Positions 23,662 to 32,076 of a stretch of 64,000 nucleotides of DNA are shown here, one piece after another. How positions within the stretch are numbered: position 1 is the stretch's first letter; each line of letters opens with the position of its first letter. A program made the translations under genes and the position numbers. Below the pieces are notes generated by a model. It was not told the DNA's origin. It ran no database searches and worked only from the letters and a program-made list of their open reading frames with translations. The DNA is from Fodinibacter sp963833495 (GTDB lineage Bacteria; Actinomycetota; Actinomycetes; Actinomycetales; Dermatophilaceae): the NCBI GenBank assembly GCA_963833495.1, contig CAWHYJ010000002.1, positions 248,001-312,000 of the forward strand, given 5' to 3'.

Positions 23662-24363
23662 ATGCCGTCCGCACCCCTCGCGCTGCTGCTCGCCTCCGCG
23701 TCGCCGGCCCGGCGCAGCACCCTGCAGGCGGCCGGGGTCGACCCGCTGGTGCGGGTGTCGTCCGTCGACGAGGATGCCGCCGTCACGGCGGCCGAGGCCG
23801 CGACCGGCCAGGCGCTCGAGGCGGCCGACGTGGCCCTGCTGCTGGCCCGCGCCAAGGCCGAGGACGTCGTGGCCGCACTGGACGTCGACGACGCCGTGGG
23901 CGAGGTGGACGCCGACCCGGCGCCCGGCATCCTCGTGCTGGGGTGCGACTCGGTGCTCGAGATCAACGGTGCCGTGCACGGCAAGCCGGCGGATGCCGCC
24001 GAAGCCGGGGTGCGCTGGCGTCTGATGCGGGGCCGCTCCGGGGTGCTGCACACGGGCCACTGGCTGGTCGACCTGCGCGAGCCCGAGGGCGGCGGGACCG
24101 GCGGGATGGTCGGCGGTACGGCATCCACCGTCGTGCACTTCGCCGACCTCGACGACGCGGAGGTCGACGCCTACGTCGCCACCGGCGAGCCGCTGCGGGT
24201 GGCCGGCGCGTTCACCCTCGACGGGCTGGGCGGCCCCTACGTCGCGGGCATCGAGGGCGACCCCAGCAACGTCATCGGAGTGTCGCTGCCGCTGCTGCGC
24301 GAGCTGGTGCGCGAGCTCGGCATCGCCTGGCACGACCTGCGCACCCCCGCCGTCGACAACTGA
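23662..24363 (+). CDS. maf: Maf family nucleoside triphosphate pyrophosphatase
   Basis: Maf proteins hydrolyse non-canonical or specific pyrimidine nucleoside triphosphates to monophosphates and can delay cell division. The 233-residue protein opens LLLASASPARRSTLQAAGV, has the catalytic GCDSVLEINGAVHGKPAD segment and the DGLGGPYVAGIEGDPSNVIGVSL C-terminal motif. A ~15-residue acidic insert (DVDDAVGEVDADPAPG) precedes the catalytic strand. TAGGTT at 23649-23654 is 7 bases before the ATG at 23662. The position between accD-accE and accA on the syntenic map matches Rv3282. Confidence 0.92.
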   Translation: MPSAPLALLLASASPARRSTLQAAGVDPLVRVSSVDEDAAVTAAEAATGQALEAADVALLLARAKAEDVVAALDVDDAVGEVDADPAPGILVLGCDSVLEINGAVHGKPADAAEAGVRWRLMRGRSGVLHTGHWLVDLREPEGGGTGGMVGGTASTVVHFADLDDAEVDAYVATGEPLRVAGAFTLDGLGGPYVAGIEGDPSNVIGVSLPLLRELVRELGIAWHDLRTPAVDN

Positions 24364-24383
24364 CCCACGGCAGGCCTCTTCGC

Positions 24384-24470
24384 GAAGTCAGGAGCACTTC
24401 GCGAAGTCAGGACCGCATACGGCCCTGACTCGGCGAGAACCTCCTGAGCCGGCGAAGTGCTCCTGACTCC
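24384..24470. terminator. nested inverted repeats between convergent maf and carboxylase genes
   Basis: The outer arms GAAGTCAGGAGCACTTCGC (24384-24402) and GCGAAGTGCTCCTGACTCC (24452-24470) pair with one mismatch. Inside them AGTCAGG and CCTGACT form a second stem, and CTTCGCGAAG occurs twice as a small palindrome. There is no U-tract, but position between two convergent 3' ends fits a bidirectional terminator. Confidence 0.6.
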
Positions 24471-24496
24471 GCCGGCTCCCGCTCACGCCGGGGCGG

Positions 24497-26050
24497 TCAG
24501 ACCGGGGGGACGTCGCGGCGCTTGTCGGCGAAGTGCCGGTCGCGCCGGGCGGCGTAGCGCAGCCGGTGCAGCAGCTCCCCGCGCAGCGCGTCGGCCTCGA
24601 CGACCTGGTCGATGACGAGGTCGGCGGCCAGCCGCTCGAGGTCGACGTCGGCCTCGTACTCGGCCCGCCGGGCGGCCACGAAGGCATCACGCGCCTCGAC
24701 ACCCTCGGCGGCCTCGACCTCGGCGATCTTGTTGGCGTACACCGCATTCACGGCCGCCTCCGGCCCCATGACGGCGATCCGGGCGGTGGGCAGGGCGATC
24801 GTGGCGTCAGGGCCGAATCCGGGCCCACCCATCGCGTAGAGCCCGGCGCCATAGGCCTTGCGCACGACCACGCAGAACTGCGGCACCGTGGCCGACGCCA
24901 CCGCCGACACCATCTTCGCGCCGTGCCGGATGATGCCGCCGCGCTCGACCTCGGAGCCGATCATGAAGCCGGGCACGTCGGCGAGGTAGACCAGCGGCAC
25001 CGAGAAGGCGTCGCACAGCCAGATGAACCGGGACGCCTTGTCGGCCGAGTCGGTGAACAGCACGCCGCCCTTGACGGCAGAGTTGTTGGCGACGATGCCG
25101 ACGGTCTCGCCGTCCATCCGCGCGAACCCGACCACCAGCTCGGCGGCGAACAGCGGCTTGACCTCGAAGAAGCTGCCGTCGTCGACCAGCCCGTCGATGA
25201 AGTCGTGCACGTCGAACGGCTGGCTCTCGCGCTCGGGCACCGACGCCCGGGTCAGCGGCTCCGACGGCTCCTCCGGGTGGTAGGTCGGGAGCGGCAGGCG
25301 CCAGCTACCCGGCAGGTAGGAGAAGTAGAGCCGGGCCAGCTCGATCGCCTCGGTGTCGTCGTGCGCGAGGAGGTCGCCGACGCCGGAGACGGTGCAGTGC
25401 ATCCGCGCCCCGCCCATCTCCTCGAGCGAGACCTTCTCGCCGACGACCATCTCGGCCATCCGTGGACTGCCGAGGTACATCGACGCGTTGCCCTCGACCA
25501 TGATGATGACGTCGCAGAAGCTGGGGATGTAGGCCCCGCCCGCGGCTGACGGCCCGAACAGGCAGCAGATCTGCGGCACCTTGCCCGACAGGGCGACCTG
25601 GTTGTGGAAGATGCGCCCGGCACCGCGGCGACCGGGGAACATCTCGACCTGGTCGGTGATCCGCGCGCCGGCGCTGTCGACCAACCAGAAGACCGGAAGC
25701 TCCTCGCGCAGAGCGGTTTCGGTGGCACGCACGATCTTCTCGACGGTGCGGGCCCCCCACGAGCCGGCCTTCACGGTCGGGTCGTTCGCGATGACCACGA
25801 CCGGCCGCCCGTCGACGGTGCCGCGGCCGGTGACCACGCCGTCGGCCGGCAGCCCGGCAGCGCGCGAGTTGGCGTAGCGGCCGTCCTCGACGAAGCTGCC
25901 GTCGTCGACCAGCAGGGCGATGCGGTCGCGCACGTAGAGCTTGTGCTGGCTCGCGAGCTTGGCCGCGGCCTTGTCGGTCGGGCGCTCGGATGCCGTGTGC
26001 GCGGCTTCCAGCCGCGACCGCACGTCCGCGACCCGCGGGTCGTCGGTCAT
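24497..26050 (-). CDS. acyl-CoA carboxylase beta subunit, AccD1/methylcrotonyl-type
   Basis: The 517-residue carboxyltransferase has LVDSAGARITDQVEMFPGRRGAGRIFHNQ and GPSAAGGAYIPSFCD in its first half and VRKAYGAGLYAMGGPGFGPDATIALPTARIAVMGPEAA in its second. It differs from the accD at 8.9 kb and resembles AccD1, which works in branched-chain amino acid catabolism. Its ATG overlaps the stop of the acyl-CoA dehydrogenase gene (ATGA), so the two are one operon under a LiuR-like regulator. No dedicated alpha subunit gene is adjacent; it may borrow one from elsewhere. The pathway assignment is inference from context. Confidence 0.88.
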   Translation of the reverse strand: MTDDPRVADVRSRLEAAHTASERPTDKAAAKLASQHKLYVRDRIALLVDDGSFVEDGRYANSRAAGLPADGVVTGRGTVDGRPVVVIANDPTVKAGSWGARTVEKIVRATETALREELPVFWLVDSAGARITDQVEMFPGRRGAGRIFHNQVALSGKVPQICCLFGPSAAGGAYIPSFCDVIIMVEGNASMYLGSPRMAEMVVGEKVSLEEMGGARMHCTVSGVGDLLAHDDTEAIELARLYFSYLPGSWRLPLPTYHPEEPSEPLTRASVPERESQPFDVHDFIDGLVDDGSFFEVKPLFAAELVVGFARMDGETVGIVANNSAVKGGVLFTDSADKASRFIWLCDAFSVPLVYLADVPGFMIGSEVERGGIIRHGAKMVSAVASATVPQFCVVVRKAYGAGLYAMGGPGFGPDATIALPTARIAVMGPEAAVNAVYANKIAEVEAAEGVEARDAFVAARRAEYEADVDLERLAADLVIDQVVEADALRGELLHRLRYAARRDRHFADKRRDVPPV

Positions 26051-27255
26051 GACGGGAGGCCGAGGCCCTTGGCGATGACCATGCGCTGCACCTCGGAGGT
26101 GCCCTCGCCGATCTCGAGGATCTTGGCGTCGCGGTAGAAGCGGGCCACGGGGTACTCCTCCATGAAGCCGTTGCCGCCGAAGACCTGCGTGGCGATCCGG
26201 GTGGCCGACACCGCAGCCTCGGAGGTGTAGAGCTTCGCCACGGCGGCGGCCTGCTTCACCTCGGCCACCGAGCGCCGGCCGCTCTCCTGCTCGTCCTTGA
26301 GCCAGGCGGCCCGATAGGTGAGCAGGCGCGAGTTCTCCTCCATGACGGCGAGGTCGGCGATCGGGAAGGCGACCCCCTGGTTGACCCCGATCGGCCGCCC
26401 GAAGGCCGTGCGGGTCTTCGCGTAGGCCGTGGCCTCCTCGCGCATCCGGGTGATCAGCCCCAGCGCCAGCGCGCTGATCGCGATGCGACCGTCGTCGAGG
26501 GTCTTGAGGAACTGGCGGAAGCCGTGACCGCGCTCGCCGAGCAGGTGGTCCTCGGGCACCCGGCATCCGCTGAAGGACAGGCCGTGGGTGTCGGAGATGT
26601 TCCAGCCGAGCTTGTCGTAGGGGGCCTCGACGGTGAAACCGGGTGTGCCGGAAGGGATCATGATCGCCGAGATCTCGGGGCGCCCCTTGTCGTCGGTGCC
26701 GGTGCGCGCCGTGACGGTGACGACCGAGGTGATGGGCGTGCCGGAGTTGGTGATGAACGCCTTGGACCCGTCGACCACCCACTCCCTGGCAGAGCCAGGG
26801 GCCGGGCCGTCCGAGAGCACCGCCTTGGTGCGGGTGGCACCCGCGTCGCTGCCGGCATCCGGCTCGGTGAGGCCGAACCCGGCGAGCGTGCGGCCCGCGA
26901 CGAGGTCGGGCAGGAAGCGCTCCTTCTGCTCCTGGCTGCCGTAGGTGAGGATCGGGTTGATGCCCAGGCCCACCCCCGCCGACAGCGTGATGCCGATCGA
27001 CTGGTCGACGCGGCCGAGCTCCTCGATCGCGATGCACAGGTTGGTGAACGCACCGCCGTCGGAGTCCTCGAGCGACCCACCGAACTCGTCGGGCACCACC
27101 AGGCCGAACAGGCCGAGGTCGCCCAGCTGGGGCACCAGGTCGGCCGGGAAGTGGTGGTCGCGGTCCCACTGGGCGACGTGCGGCTCGATGGCCTGCGTCG
27201 CGAACTCGCGGACCACCTTGCGGAAGTCCTCGTGGTCCTTGCTCAGCTCGTACAT
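26047..27255 (-). CDS. acyl-CoA dehydrogenase (isovaleryl-CoA dehydrogenase-like)
   Basis: This 402-residue flavoprotein oxidises an acyl-CoA to the enoyl-CoA. It has the signature GFGLTEPDAGSDAG near 120, WNISDTHGLSF, the FAD-binding ATQVFGGNGFMEEYPVARFYRDAKILEIGEGTSE, and the catalytic glutamate in that last segment (EGTSE). The C terminus is a typical GLGLPS. A GAAGGAG ribosome site precedes the ATG. It is the first gene of the operon with the AccD1-like gene and is divergent from the MerR gene, the arrangement of leucine/isovalerate degradation clusters. Confidence 0.9.
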   Translation of the reverse strand: MYELSKDHEDFRKVVREFATQAIEPHVAQWDRDHHFPADLVPQLGDLGLFGLVVPDEFGGSLEDSDGGAFTNLCIAIEELGRVDQSIGITLSAGVGLGINPILTYGSQEQKERFLPDLVAGRTLAGFGLTEPDAGSDAGATRTKAVLSDGPAPGSAREWVVDGSKAFITNSGTPITSVVTVTARTGTDDKGRPEISAIMIPSGTPGFTVEAPYDKLGWNISDTHGLSFSGCRVPEDHLLGERGHGFRQFLKTLDDGRIAISALALGLITRMREEATAYAKTRTAFGRPIGVNQGVAFPIADLAVMEENSRLLTYRAAWLKDEQESGRRSVAEVKQAAAVAKLYTSEAAVSATRIATQVFGGNGFMEEYPVARFYRDAKILEIGEGTSEVQRMVIAKGLGLPS

Positions 27256-27318
27256 CGGCGCTCCTTCGCGCAGGTGGTCCCACCCCCGGGTCGCGGGGCG
27301 TGGCGGGCCGTCGGGTTC

Positions 27319-27348
27319 TTGACGTTGACGTCAACGTAAAGCAATACT
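27319..27348 (+). promoter_or_regulatory. promoter with palindromic MerR/LiuR-type operator
   Basis: ACGTTGAC-GTCAACGT is a perfect 16-base palindrome (27322-27337). It lies between TTGACG (27319-27324) and AATACT (27343-27348), an 18-base spacing, upstream of the MerR gene start at 27356. MerR-type proteins bind such sites between -35 and -10. Published LiuR sites share the ACGT half-site, which supports the LiuR reading. Confidence 0.7.
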
Positions 27349-27355
27349 CGTCGGT

Positions 27356-27790
27356 ATGCCAACCCCCGTGACGGATGCCGTGAGCTCCCACACCGCTCCC
27401 GACACCGACGAGCGCGACGGCACCTGGTCGATCGCGCAGGTCGCCGACGAGTTCGGGGTCACCCACCGCACGGTGCGGCACTACGAGGAGCTGGGCCTGA
27501 TCTCACCCGAGCGCCGGGGCACCGCCCGGCTCTACCACCGGCGCGACCGCACCCGGCTGGGGCTGATCCTGCGCGGCAAGCGGCTCGGCTTCCCGCTCGA
27601 GGAGATCCGCACGATCATCGACCTGTACGACGTGCCGCGCGGGCGGCGCTCCCAGCTCGAGTACGTGCTGGGGCAGATCGACGAGCGCCGCGCCGACCTC
27701 GAGCAGCGGCGGCGCGACATCGACGCCGCGCTGTCGGAGCTCACCGAGTTCGAGCGCCGCTGTCGCTCCGACCTTGACCGGCTGGCCTGA
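27356..27790 (+). CDS. MerR family regulator, LiuR-like
   Basis: The 144-residue protein has an ~20-residue flexible N terminus, then the MerR winged helix (TWSIAQVADEFGVTHRTVRHYEELGLISPERRGTARLYHRRDRTRL), and a long C-terminal coiled helix (QLEYVLGQIDERRADLEQRRRDIDAALSELTEFERR). No effector-binding domain follows, as in LiuR, which responds to branched-chain catabolic intermediates. It is divergent from the acyl-CoA dehydrogenase operon and has a palindrome in its promoter. Its 3' end overlaps the end of the convergent TetR gene by 50 bases. Confidence 0.88.
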   Translation: MPTPVTDAVSSHTAPDTDERDGTWSIAQVADEFGVTHRTVRHYEELGLISPERRGTARLYHRRDRTRLGLILRGKRLGFPLEEIRTIIDLYDVPRGRRSQLEYVLGQIDERRADLEQRRRDIDAALSELTEFERRCRSDLDRLA

Positions 27791-28400
27791 GCAGCAGCTC
27801 GGTCAGGGCCTCGTGCCACCAGGCCTCGACCTGGTCGGGCGCCCAGCCGCGCTCCCTGACCGCCACGTCGTAGCTCTCGAGCGAGGCGACCATCGCGTAG
27901 ATGGCGAGCGCCCGTTCGACATCAACACCCTTGCGCCACAAGGACTTCGGCCATGACGAGAACATGATCCGACGCTGGGCGTCGCCCCGGCGGCGCCCCT
28001 CGTCGTAGGCATCGCCCAGCTCGGCGTGCTGGCGTCGCCCCTCGGCGAGCACGCGCAGCACGTCTCCCCCGTGCTGGAAGAGCCGGCGGTCGAAGGCCAC
28101 GAAGGACCCCAGCTGAGCCAGCGGGTCGCCCTCGTGCGCGGCGAGCTCCGCGGCGGCCCGGCGCACGTCGGCCTCCTCCTCGGCGGCGTCGATGAGTGAG
28201 ACGGCCAGCCCGGCCTTGCTCCCGTAGACGTTGTAGACCGTGGCCTCCGACACCCCGGCGGCCTGCGCGACCGACCGCACGCTGGTGCCCGCCCACCCCG
28301 TGGTGACGAAGCGTGCCCGCGCCTCACGCGCGATGACGGCCCGGGTGTGCTGCGCCTGCTGGTCGCGCAGCTCGGAGCGGTAGGTCCGCGAAGAGCTCAT
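27741..28400 (-). CDS. TetR family transcriptional regulator
   Basis: The 219-residue protein has the TetR DNA-binding domain at about 18-65 (ARFVTTGWAGTSVRSVAQAAGVSEATVYNVYGSKAGLAVSLID) and a helical ligand-binding domain. It is divergent from the SnoaL-like gene at 28493. The 92-base gap contains an inverted repeat and is the likely site of its action. The last 50 bases overlap the convergent LiuR-like gene, so antisense interference between the two transcripts is possible. The effector is unknown. Confidence 0.9.
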   Translation of the reverse strand: MSSSRTYRSELRDQQAQHTRAVIAREARARFVTTGWAGTSVRSVAQAAGVSEATVYNVYGSKAGLAVSLIDAAEEEADVRRAAAELAAHEGDPLAQLGSFVAFDRRLFQHGGDVLRVLAEGRRQHAELGDAYDEGRRRGDAQRRIMFSSWPKSLWRKGVDVERALAIYAMVASLESYDVAVRERGWAPDQVEAWWHEALTELLLRPAGQGRSDSGARTR

Positions 28401-28435
28401 GGGACCACTGTACAGAATCGCTGAGTCCCTCTATA

Positions 28436-28478
28436 TTCACTGAGCACTACATGAATCAATCGGTAGCTACTCAGTGAA
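28436..28478. promoter_or_regulatory. inverted repeat TTCACTGAG...CTCAGTGAA, putative TetR operator
   Basis: TTCACTGAG (28436-28444) and CTCAGTGAA (28470-28478) are perfect 9-base complements spaced 25 bases apart in the AT-richer gap between the TetR gene and the SnoaL-like gene. The two half-sites may bind separate dimers. A related CGCTGAGT lies at about 28419. Confidence 0.6.
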
Positions 28479-28492
28479 AGACAGGGATCGCA

Positions 28493-28885
28493 ATGAACGC
28501 AGAGCAGGTCGCCGCCGAGGTCCTCGCGCGGCTGGAGCAGGCATGGAACGACGGGGACGGGGAGGCCTTCGGGGCGCTGTACGCGCAGGACGCCACGTTC
28601 GTCACCATCCGCGGGGAGTGGGCCACCGGCCGCCACGCCATCACCGCGGGGCACGCCGAGATCTTCCGCACCATCTACGCCGGGAGCACGAACCGGATGG
28701 AGCTGGTCGCCGTCCGCGAGGTCGGTGACGCGCTCGTGGCCAGTGCCACGAGCACGCTCACCGCCCCGACCGGCCCTCTCGCCGGCACGCACCGGGCCCG
28801 CTCGACGAGCGTGCTCGTGCCGGATGCCGGCCACCCCCTCGGGTGGCGCGTCGCCTCCACCCACAACACCCTCGTGGCGGCCTGA
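28493..28885 (+). CDS. SgcJ/EcaC (SnoaL-like) family protein
   Basis: The 130-residue protein has the NTF2/SnoaL fold pattern of the SgcJ/EcaC group: VLARLEQAWNDGDGEAFGALYAQDATFVTIRGEWATGRHAITAGHAEIFRTIYAGST, ending in a basic/hydrophobic strand (GWRVASTHNTLV). Some members act as cyclases or hydrolases in secondary metabolism, but most are uncharacterised. It is the first gene after a TetR-type operator and is followed by a membrane protein gene one base beyond its stop region, so the pair is probably induced together. Confidence 0.85.
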   Translation: MNAEQVAAEVLARLEQAWNDGDGEAFGALYAQDATFVTIRGEWATGRHAITAGHAEIFRTIYAGSTNRMELVAVREVGDALVASATSTLTAPTGPLAGTHRARSTSVLVPDAGHPLGWRVASTHNTLVAA

Positions 28886-28886
28886 G

Positions 28887-29630
28887 GTGACGACGACCGG
28901 CACCCAGCCCCGCACGAGCGCCGCGGCCGCGCGCGGCGACGTCGTCGCGGCAGAGGGCACCGGCATCGGCACGGGCCTCGGTCTCGACGCCGGCTCCGGG
29001 CCGCGAACCCACCCGCGCCTCGCCGCCCTTCCGCTCGGCGTCGGCGGCATCCTCATCGCGGTCGGCGGCGGCCTGCACCCGCACGGGTCGGGCGCGACGG
29101 TTGACGAATACCTCGCCTCGATGCTGGGCAGCCCCACCTGGCTCCCGTCGCACCTCCTGCTGCTGCTGGGCACGGCGCTGACGACGCTCGGCTTCGTGAC
29201 GACCCGCCGCGCCGCGGTGTTCGGGCCGGGTGTCGGTCGCTGGCTGACGGCCGCCGCGGTCGGGTGGGGGCTGGCCACCGTCGAGCTGCTCCCCCACCTC
29301 GTGGCGGTCCGCGACGCCGACGGCCTCGCCCACCACCACGCCACACCGGTGCTCGACCTGCACGTCGCCCTGCAGGTCGTGGCCACGCCGCTGATGGGGC
29401 TCACCGGGGCGGCCCTGGCGATCGCGGTGGCGCGGTCGGCCCGCACCTTGCCGGCCTGGGCGCTGGCCGTGCCGGCCGTGCTGGGCGGCCTCGGCTACGC
29501 GGCATCCGCCCCGCTCATCGCGGCGACCGGCAGCCTGGCGCCGACGGTGCTGTTCCCGCTGCAGGCCGGCCTCGCGCTGTGGCTGGTGGGCACCTGGCTG
29601 CGGGTCGGCATCCGGCGGGCCAGCGCCTGA
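28887..29630 (+). CDS. hypothetical membrane protein
   Basis: I do not recognise a family with certainty. The 247-residue protein has a ~45-residue low-complexity N terminus, then six predicted membrane helices (from LAALPLGVGGILIAVGG to TVLFPLQAGLALWLVGTWL). A histidine cluster between helices (LLPHLVAV, LAHHHATPVLDLHVALQ) could bind metal or heme, but that is speculative. The GTG at 28887 starts one base after the stop of the SnoaL-like gene, so it belongs to the same TetR-controlled unit. A strong terminator follows 12 bases after its stop. Confidence 0.72.
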   Translation: MTTTGTQPRTSAAAARGDVVAAEGTGIGTGLGLDAGSGPRTHPRLAALPLGVGGILIAVGGGLHPHGSGATVDEYLASMLGSPTWLPSHLLLLLGTALTTLGFVTTRRAAVFGPGVGRWLTAAAVGWGLATVELLPHLVAVRDADGLAHHHATPVLDLHVALQVVATPLMGLTGAALAIAVARSARTLPAWALAVPAVLGGLGYAASAPLIAATGSLAPTVLFPLQAGLALWLVGTWLRVGIRRASA

Positions 29631-29641
29631 CCGACGCACCG

Positions 29642-29679
29642 GGCGCGGAGGCACCCAGCGATCTGGGTGCCTCCGCGCC
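29642..29679. terminator. strong bidirectional hairpin
   Basis: The arms GGCGCGGAGGCACCCAG and CTGGGTGCCTCCGCGCC are perfect 17-base complements around a CGAT loop. The hairpin lies between the convergent ends of the membrane protein gene (29630) and the MFS gene (29683). Confidence 0.88.
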
Positions 29680-29682
29680 TGG

Positions 29683-31254
29683 TCAGGCCAGTGCCGGGGC
29701 CGGCTCGAGCGCCGCGATGGTCTCCGCGGTGCCGGGAAGGGGCCGCGCCGGCAGGAGGATGGCGACGGCCACGGCTCCCAGGAGGCAGACGCCCGCTGCG
29801 GTGAGGCAGCCGGCATGCAGACCGTCGAGGAAGGCGTCGACGACGGCGGTCCGTACGGCGGGCCCGGCGCCGGCCGGGGCGGCCTGCGCCACCGCGAGCC
29901 CCTGGGCGACACCCTCGCCGGCCAGCTGGCGCACCCCCGTCGGCAGGAGTGACATCACCGCGGAGGAGTCCAGGCTGCGCAGGTAGAGCGTGGAGTAGAT
30001 GCTGCCCAGGACGGCCACGCCGAGGGTGCCACCCACCTGTCGAGTGGCGTCGTTGAGTGCCGAGCCGGCACCGGCCTGCTCCGGGCGGACGACGCCCATG
30101 ATCGACTCGGTGGCCGGTGCGGTGGTGAGACCGAGGCCGGTGCCGAGCAGCACCATCTGGGCGGCCACCTGGCCGTAGGCCACGTCGGCACCGATGGTGG
30201 CCACCCAGGCGAAGGCGCCGGCCAGCATGAGCAGGCCCGCCGTGACGACCACCTTGGTGCCCAGCCAGGTGACCCCTAGGCGCGTGCCGAGGATCGACCC
30301 GACGGCGATGGACGCGGCGACGGGGACCACGCGTACGCCCGTGGTCAGCGGGGTCTGGCCCTGGACCAGCTGGAAGAACAAGGTGATGAGGAAGATGAAC
30401 CCGAAGAGCGCGAAGAAGGCCACCGTCACCGCGCCACTGGCTGCGCTGAAGCGCAGGTTCGCGAAGAGCGAGACGTCGATGAGCGGGTCGGGCCGGCGCA
30501 GCTCGACGGCGACGAAGGCGGCCGTGGCGAGGGCCGCGACGATGAAGCCGCCGATGGTCGCCACCGAGAGCCAGCCGCGCGACGGTGCCTCGATGATCGT
30601 GTAGACGAGGCTGCCGAGCATCAGCACGGACAGGGCGAGGCCGGGCAGGTCGAGCGCCGGCTGGTGCGCCTCGCGTGAGTCGGGGACGAGGAACCAGGCG
30701 AGGCCGGCGGCCAGGACGGCTGCGGGGATGAGGGCCCAGAAGATGCTGCCCCAGGCGAAGTGCTCGAGCAGGTAGCCCCCGAGCACCGGACCGATGGCGA
30801 CGCCCAGGCCGCCCACCGCACCCCACAGGCCGATCGCGCCCGCGCGGGCCCGGCGGTCGCGGAAGGTGGCGGTGATGATGGCGAGGGTCGTCGGGTAGAC
30901 CAGTGCGGCCGCGCCACCCATCGCGACTCGGGAGACGATCAGCCCGGTGGCGTCGGTGGAGAGGGCGGCCCACACGTTGGTCGCCGCAAAGAGGACGAGG
31001 CCGACCACCAGGGTGCCGCGGCGGCCGAACCGGTCGCCGAGGCCGCCGCCGGCCAGCACGAGGGCGGCGAACGCGAGGTTGTAGGCGTCCACGATCCACT
31101 GCAGCTGCGTCGTGGACGCATCCAGGTCGGTGTTGAGCGTGGGCAGGGCGACGTTGATGACGGTCGTCTCGACCGTGATGGCGAGGACAGCGAGCAGGAC
31201 GACACCGAGGACCACCGCGGGGGACGCGGTGCGGCGGGGGAACGACAGGGCCAT
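29683..31254 (-). CDS. MFS drug efflux transporter, DHA2 (14-TM) family
   Basis: The 523-residue protein has about 14 membrane helices and the DHA2 motifs LAITVETTVINVALPTLNTDL (motif D1), LAGGGLGDRFGRRG (motif A) and GLWGAVGGLGVAIGPVLGGYLLEHFAWGSIFW (motif C, proton-antiporter signature). Such transporters export drugs, dyes or biocides. I chose the ATG at 31254, where the first helix begins; upstream in-frame codons extend into the operator region. It is divergent from a TetR gene with several inverted repeats between them, the usual repressor-pump pair. Confidence 0.93.
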   Translation of the reverse strand: MALSFPRRTASPAVVLGVVLLAVLAITVETTVINVALPTLNTDLDASTTQLQWIVDAYNLAFAALVLAGGGLGDRFGRRGTLVVGLVLFAATNVWAALSTDATGLIVSRVAMGGAAALVYPTTLAIITATFRDRRARAGAIGLWGAVGGLGVAIGPVLGGYLLEHFAWGSIFWALIPAAVLAAGLAWFLVPDSREAHQPALDLPGLALSVLMLGSLVYTIIEAPSRGWLSVATIGGFIVAALATAAFVAVELRRPDPLIDVSLFANLRFSAASGAVTVAFFALFGFIFLITLFFQLVQGQTPLTTGVRVVPVAASIAVGSILGTRLGVTWLGTKVVVTAGLLMLAGAFAWVATIGADVAYGQVAAQMVLLGTGLGLTTAPATESIMGVVRPEQAGAGSALNDATRQVGGTLGVAVLGSIYSTLYLRSLDSSAVMSLLPTGVRQLAGEGVAQGLAVAQAAPAGAGPAVRTAVVDAFLDGLHAGCLTAAGVCLLGAVAVAILLPARPLPGTAETIAALEPAPALA

Positions 31255-31309
31255 GAGCGGGAACCCTTCTGTAGTTAGCGGTGTAAACATCTGTAGGGTC
31301 ACACGAGAA

Positions 31310-31324
31310 GTTGACACTGTCAAC
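31310..31324. promoter_or_regulatory. palindrome GTTGACA-C-TGTCAAC in the TetR/MFS gap
   Basis: Perfect 7-base arms around one base. A second GTTGAC begins at about 31331, and GGTGTAAACA (31281-31290) mirrors TGTTTACCG (31339-31347) as a wider inverted repeat. These sites lie between the divergent MFS and TetR starts and are candidate operators. Confidence 0.65.
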
Positions 31325-31363
31325 AGGTAAGTTGACGGTGTTTACCGAACGAGAGGACTCCCC

Positions 31364-32026
31364 ATGCCGCAGGCCGGCTCCCGTCGCGGGCGCGACCTCA
31401 AGCAGAACCTGCTCGAGCACGGCATCGCGCTGGCGCGCGAGGGCGGGCCGGATGCCGTGTCGCTGCGTGACGTCCAGCGGAGGGCCGGGGTGAGCAACAC
31501 GGCCGCCTACCGGCACTACGCCCACCGCGACGCCCTGCTGGTCGCGATCTCCGAGTACGCGGCCGGTGAGATGGCGCAGGAGATGGAGCGGCAGATGGCC
31601 TCGGCCGAGGCGCGCGCCGGCACCCCGCAGCCGGATGACGACTCCGTCGAGTCCGCCCGCCGCCGGGCCCGCGCCCGGTTCCGCGCGACCGGCAGCGCCT
31701 ACATCGCCTTTGCCCTGGCAGAACCCGGCCTGTTCGCCGTGGCGATGCACCCCGGCGCTCACCCGGACCCGAAGGGCCCGGCTCCGGACGCCCGGGGGCC
31801 GGGCGACCTCGGCCCCTACGAGCTCCTCGTGTCGTGCGTCGACGAGCTCGTCACGACCGGCGTCCTGGCACCCGAACGGCGCGCCTTCACCGACGTGTCG
31901 GCCTGGGCGGCCGTGCACGGCCTCGCGGTGCTCCTGCTCGACGGCCCGCTCACGGGGCTCGAGTCCGACGAGCAACAGGCTGCCATCGACCGTCTCCTCG
32001 ACCTCGTCGACGCCGGCCTGCACTGA
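31364..32026 (+). CDS. TetR/AcrR family repressor of the adjacent MFS pump
   Basis: The 220-residue protein has a TetR helix-turn-helix near 15-60 (NLLEHGIALAREGGPDAVSLRDVQRRAGVSNTAAYRHYAHRDALLVAISEYAA) and a TetR_C_25/WHG-type ligand domain with the motif YIAFALAEPGLFAVAM. GAGAGGAC is a reasonable ribosome site before the ATG. It is divergent from the DHA2 pump, whose expression it most likely represses until a substrate binds. Confidence 0.9.
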   Translation: MPQAGSRRGRDLKQNLLEHGIALAREGGPDAVSLRDVQRRAGVSNTAAYRHYAHRDALLVAISEYAAGEMAQEMERQMASAEARAGTPQPDDDSVESARRRARARFRATGSAYIAFALAEPGLFAVAMHPGAHPDPKGPAPDARGPGDLGPYELLVSCVDELVTTGVLAPERRAFTDVSAWAAVHGLAVLLLDGPLTGLESDEQQAAIDRLLDLVDAGLH

Positions 32027-32076
32027 GCGCGCACGCTGCGCGTAACGGCTCGCCCGGTGGTCCTAGGCTTCCCGGC

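Noticed and set aside
23536..24333. 266-codon N-terminal extension of the GltD-like gene
   Set aside because: It is antisense to maf; the GTG at 23535 has an AAGGAG site and begins where family similarity begins.
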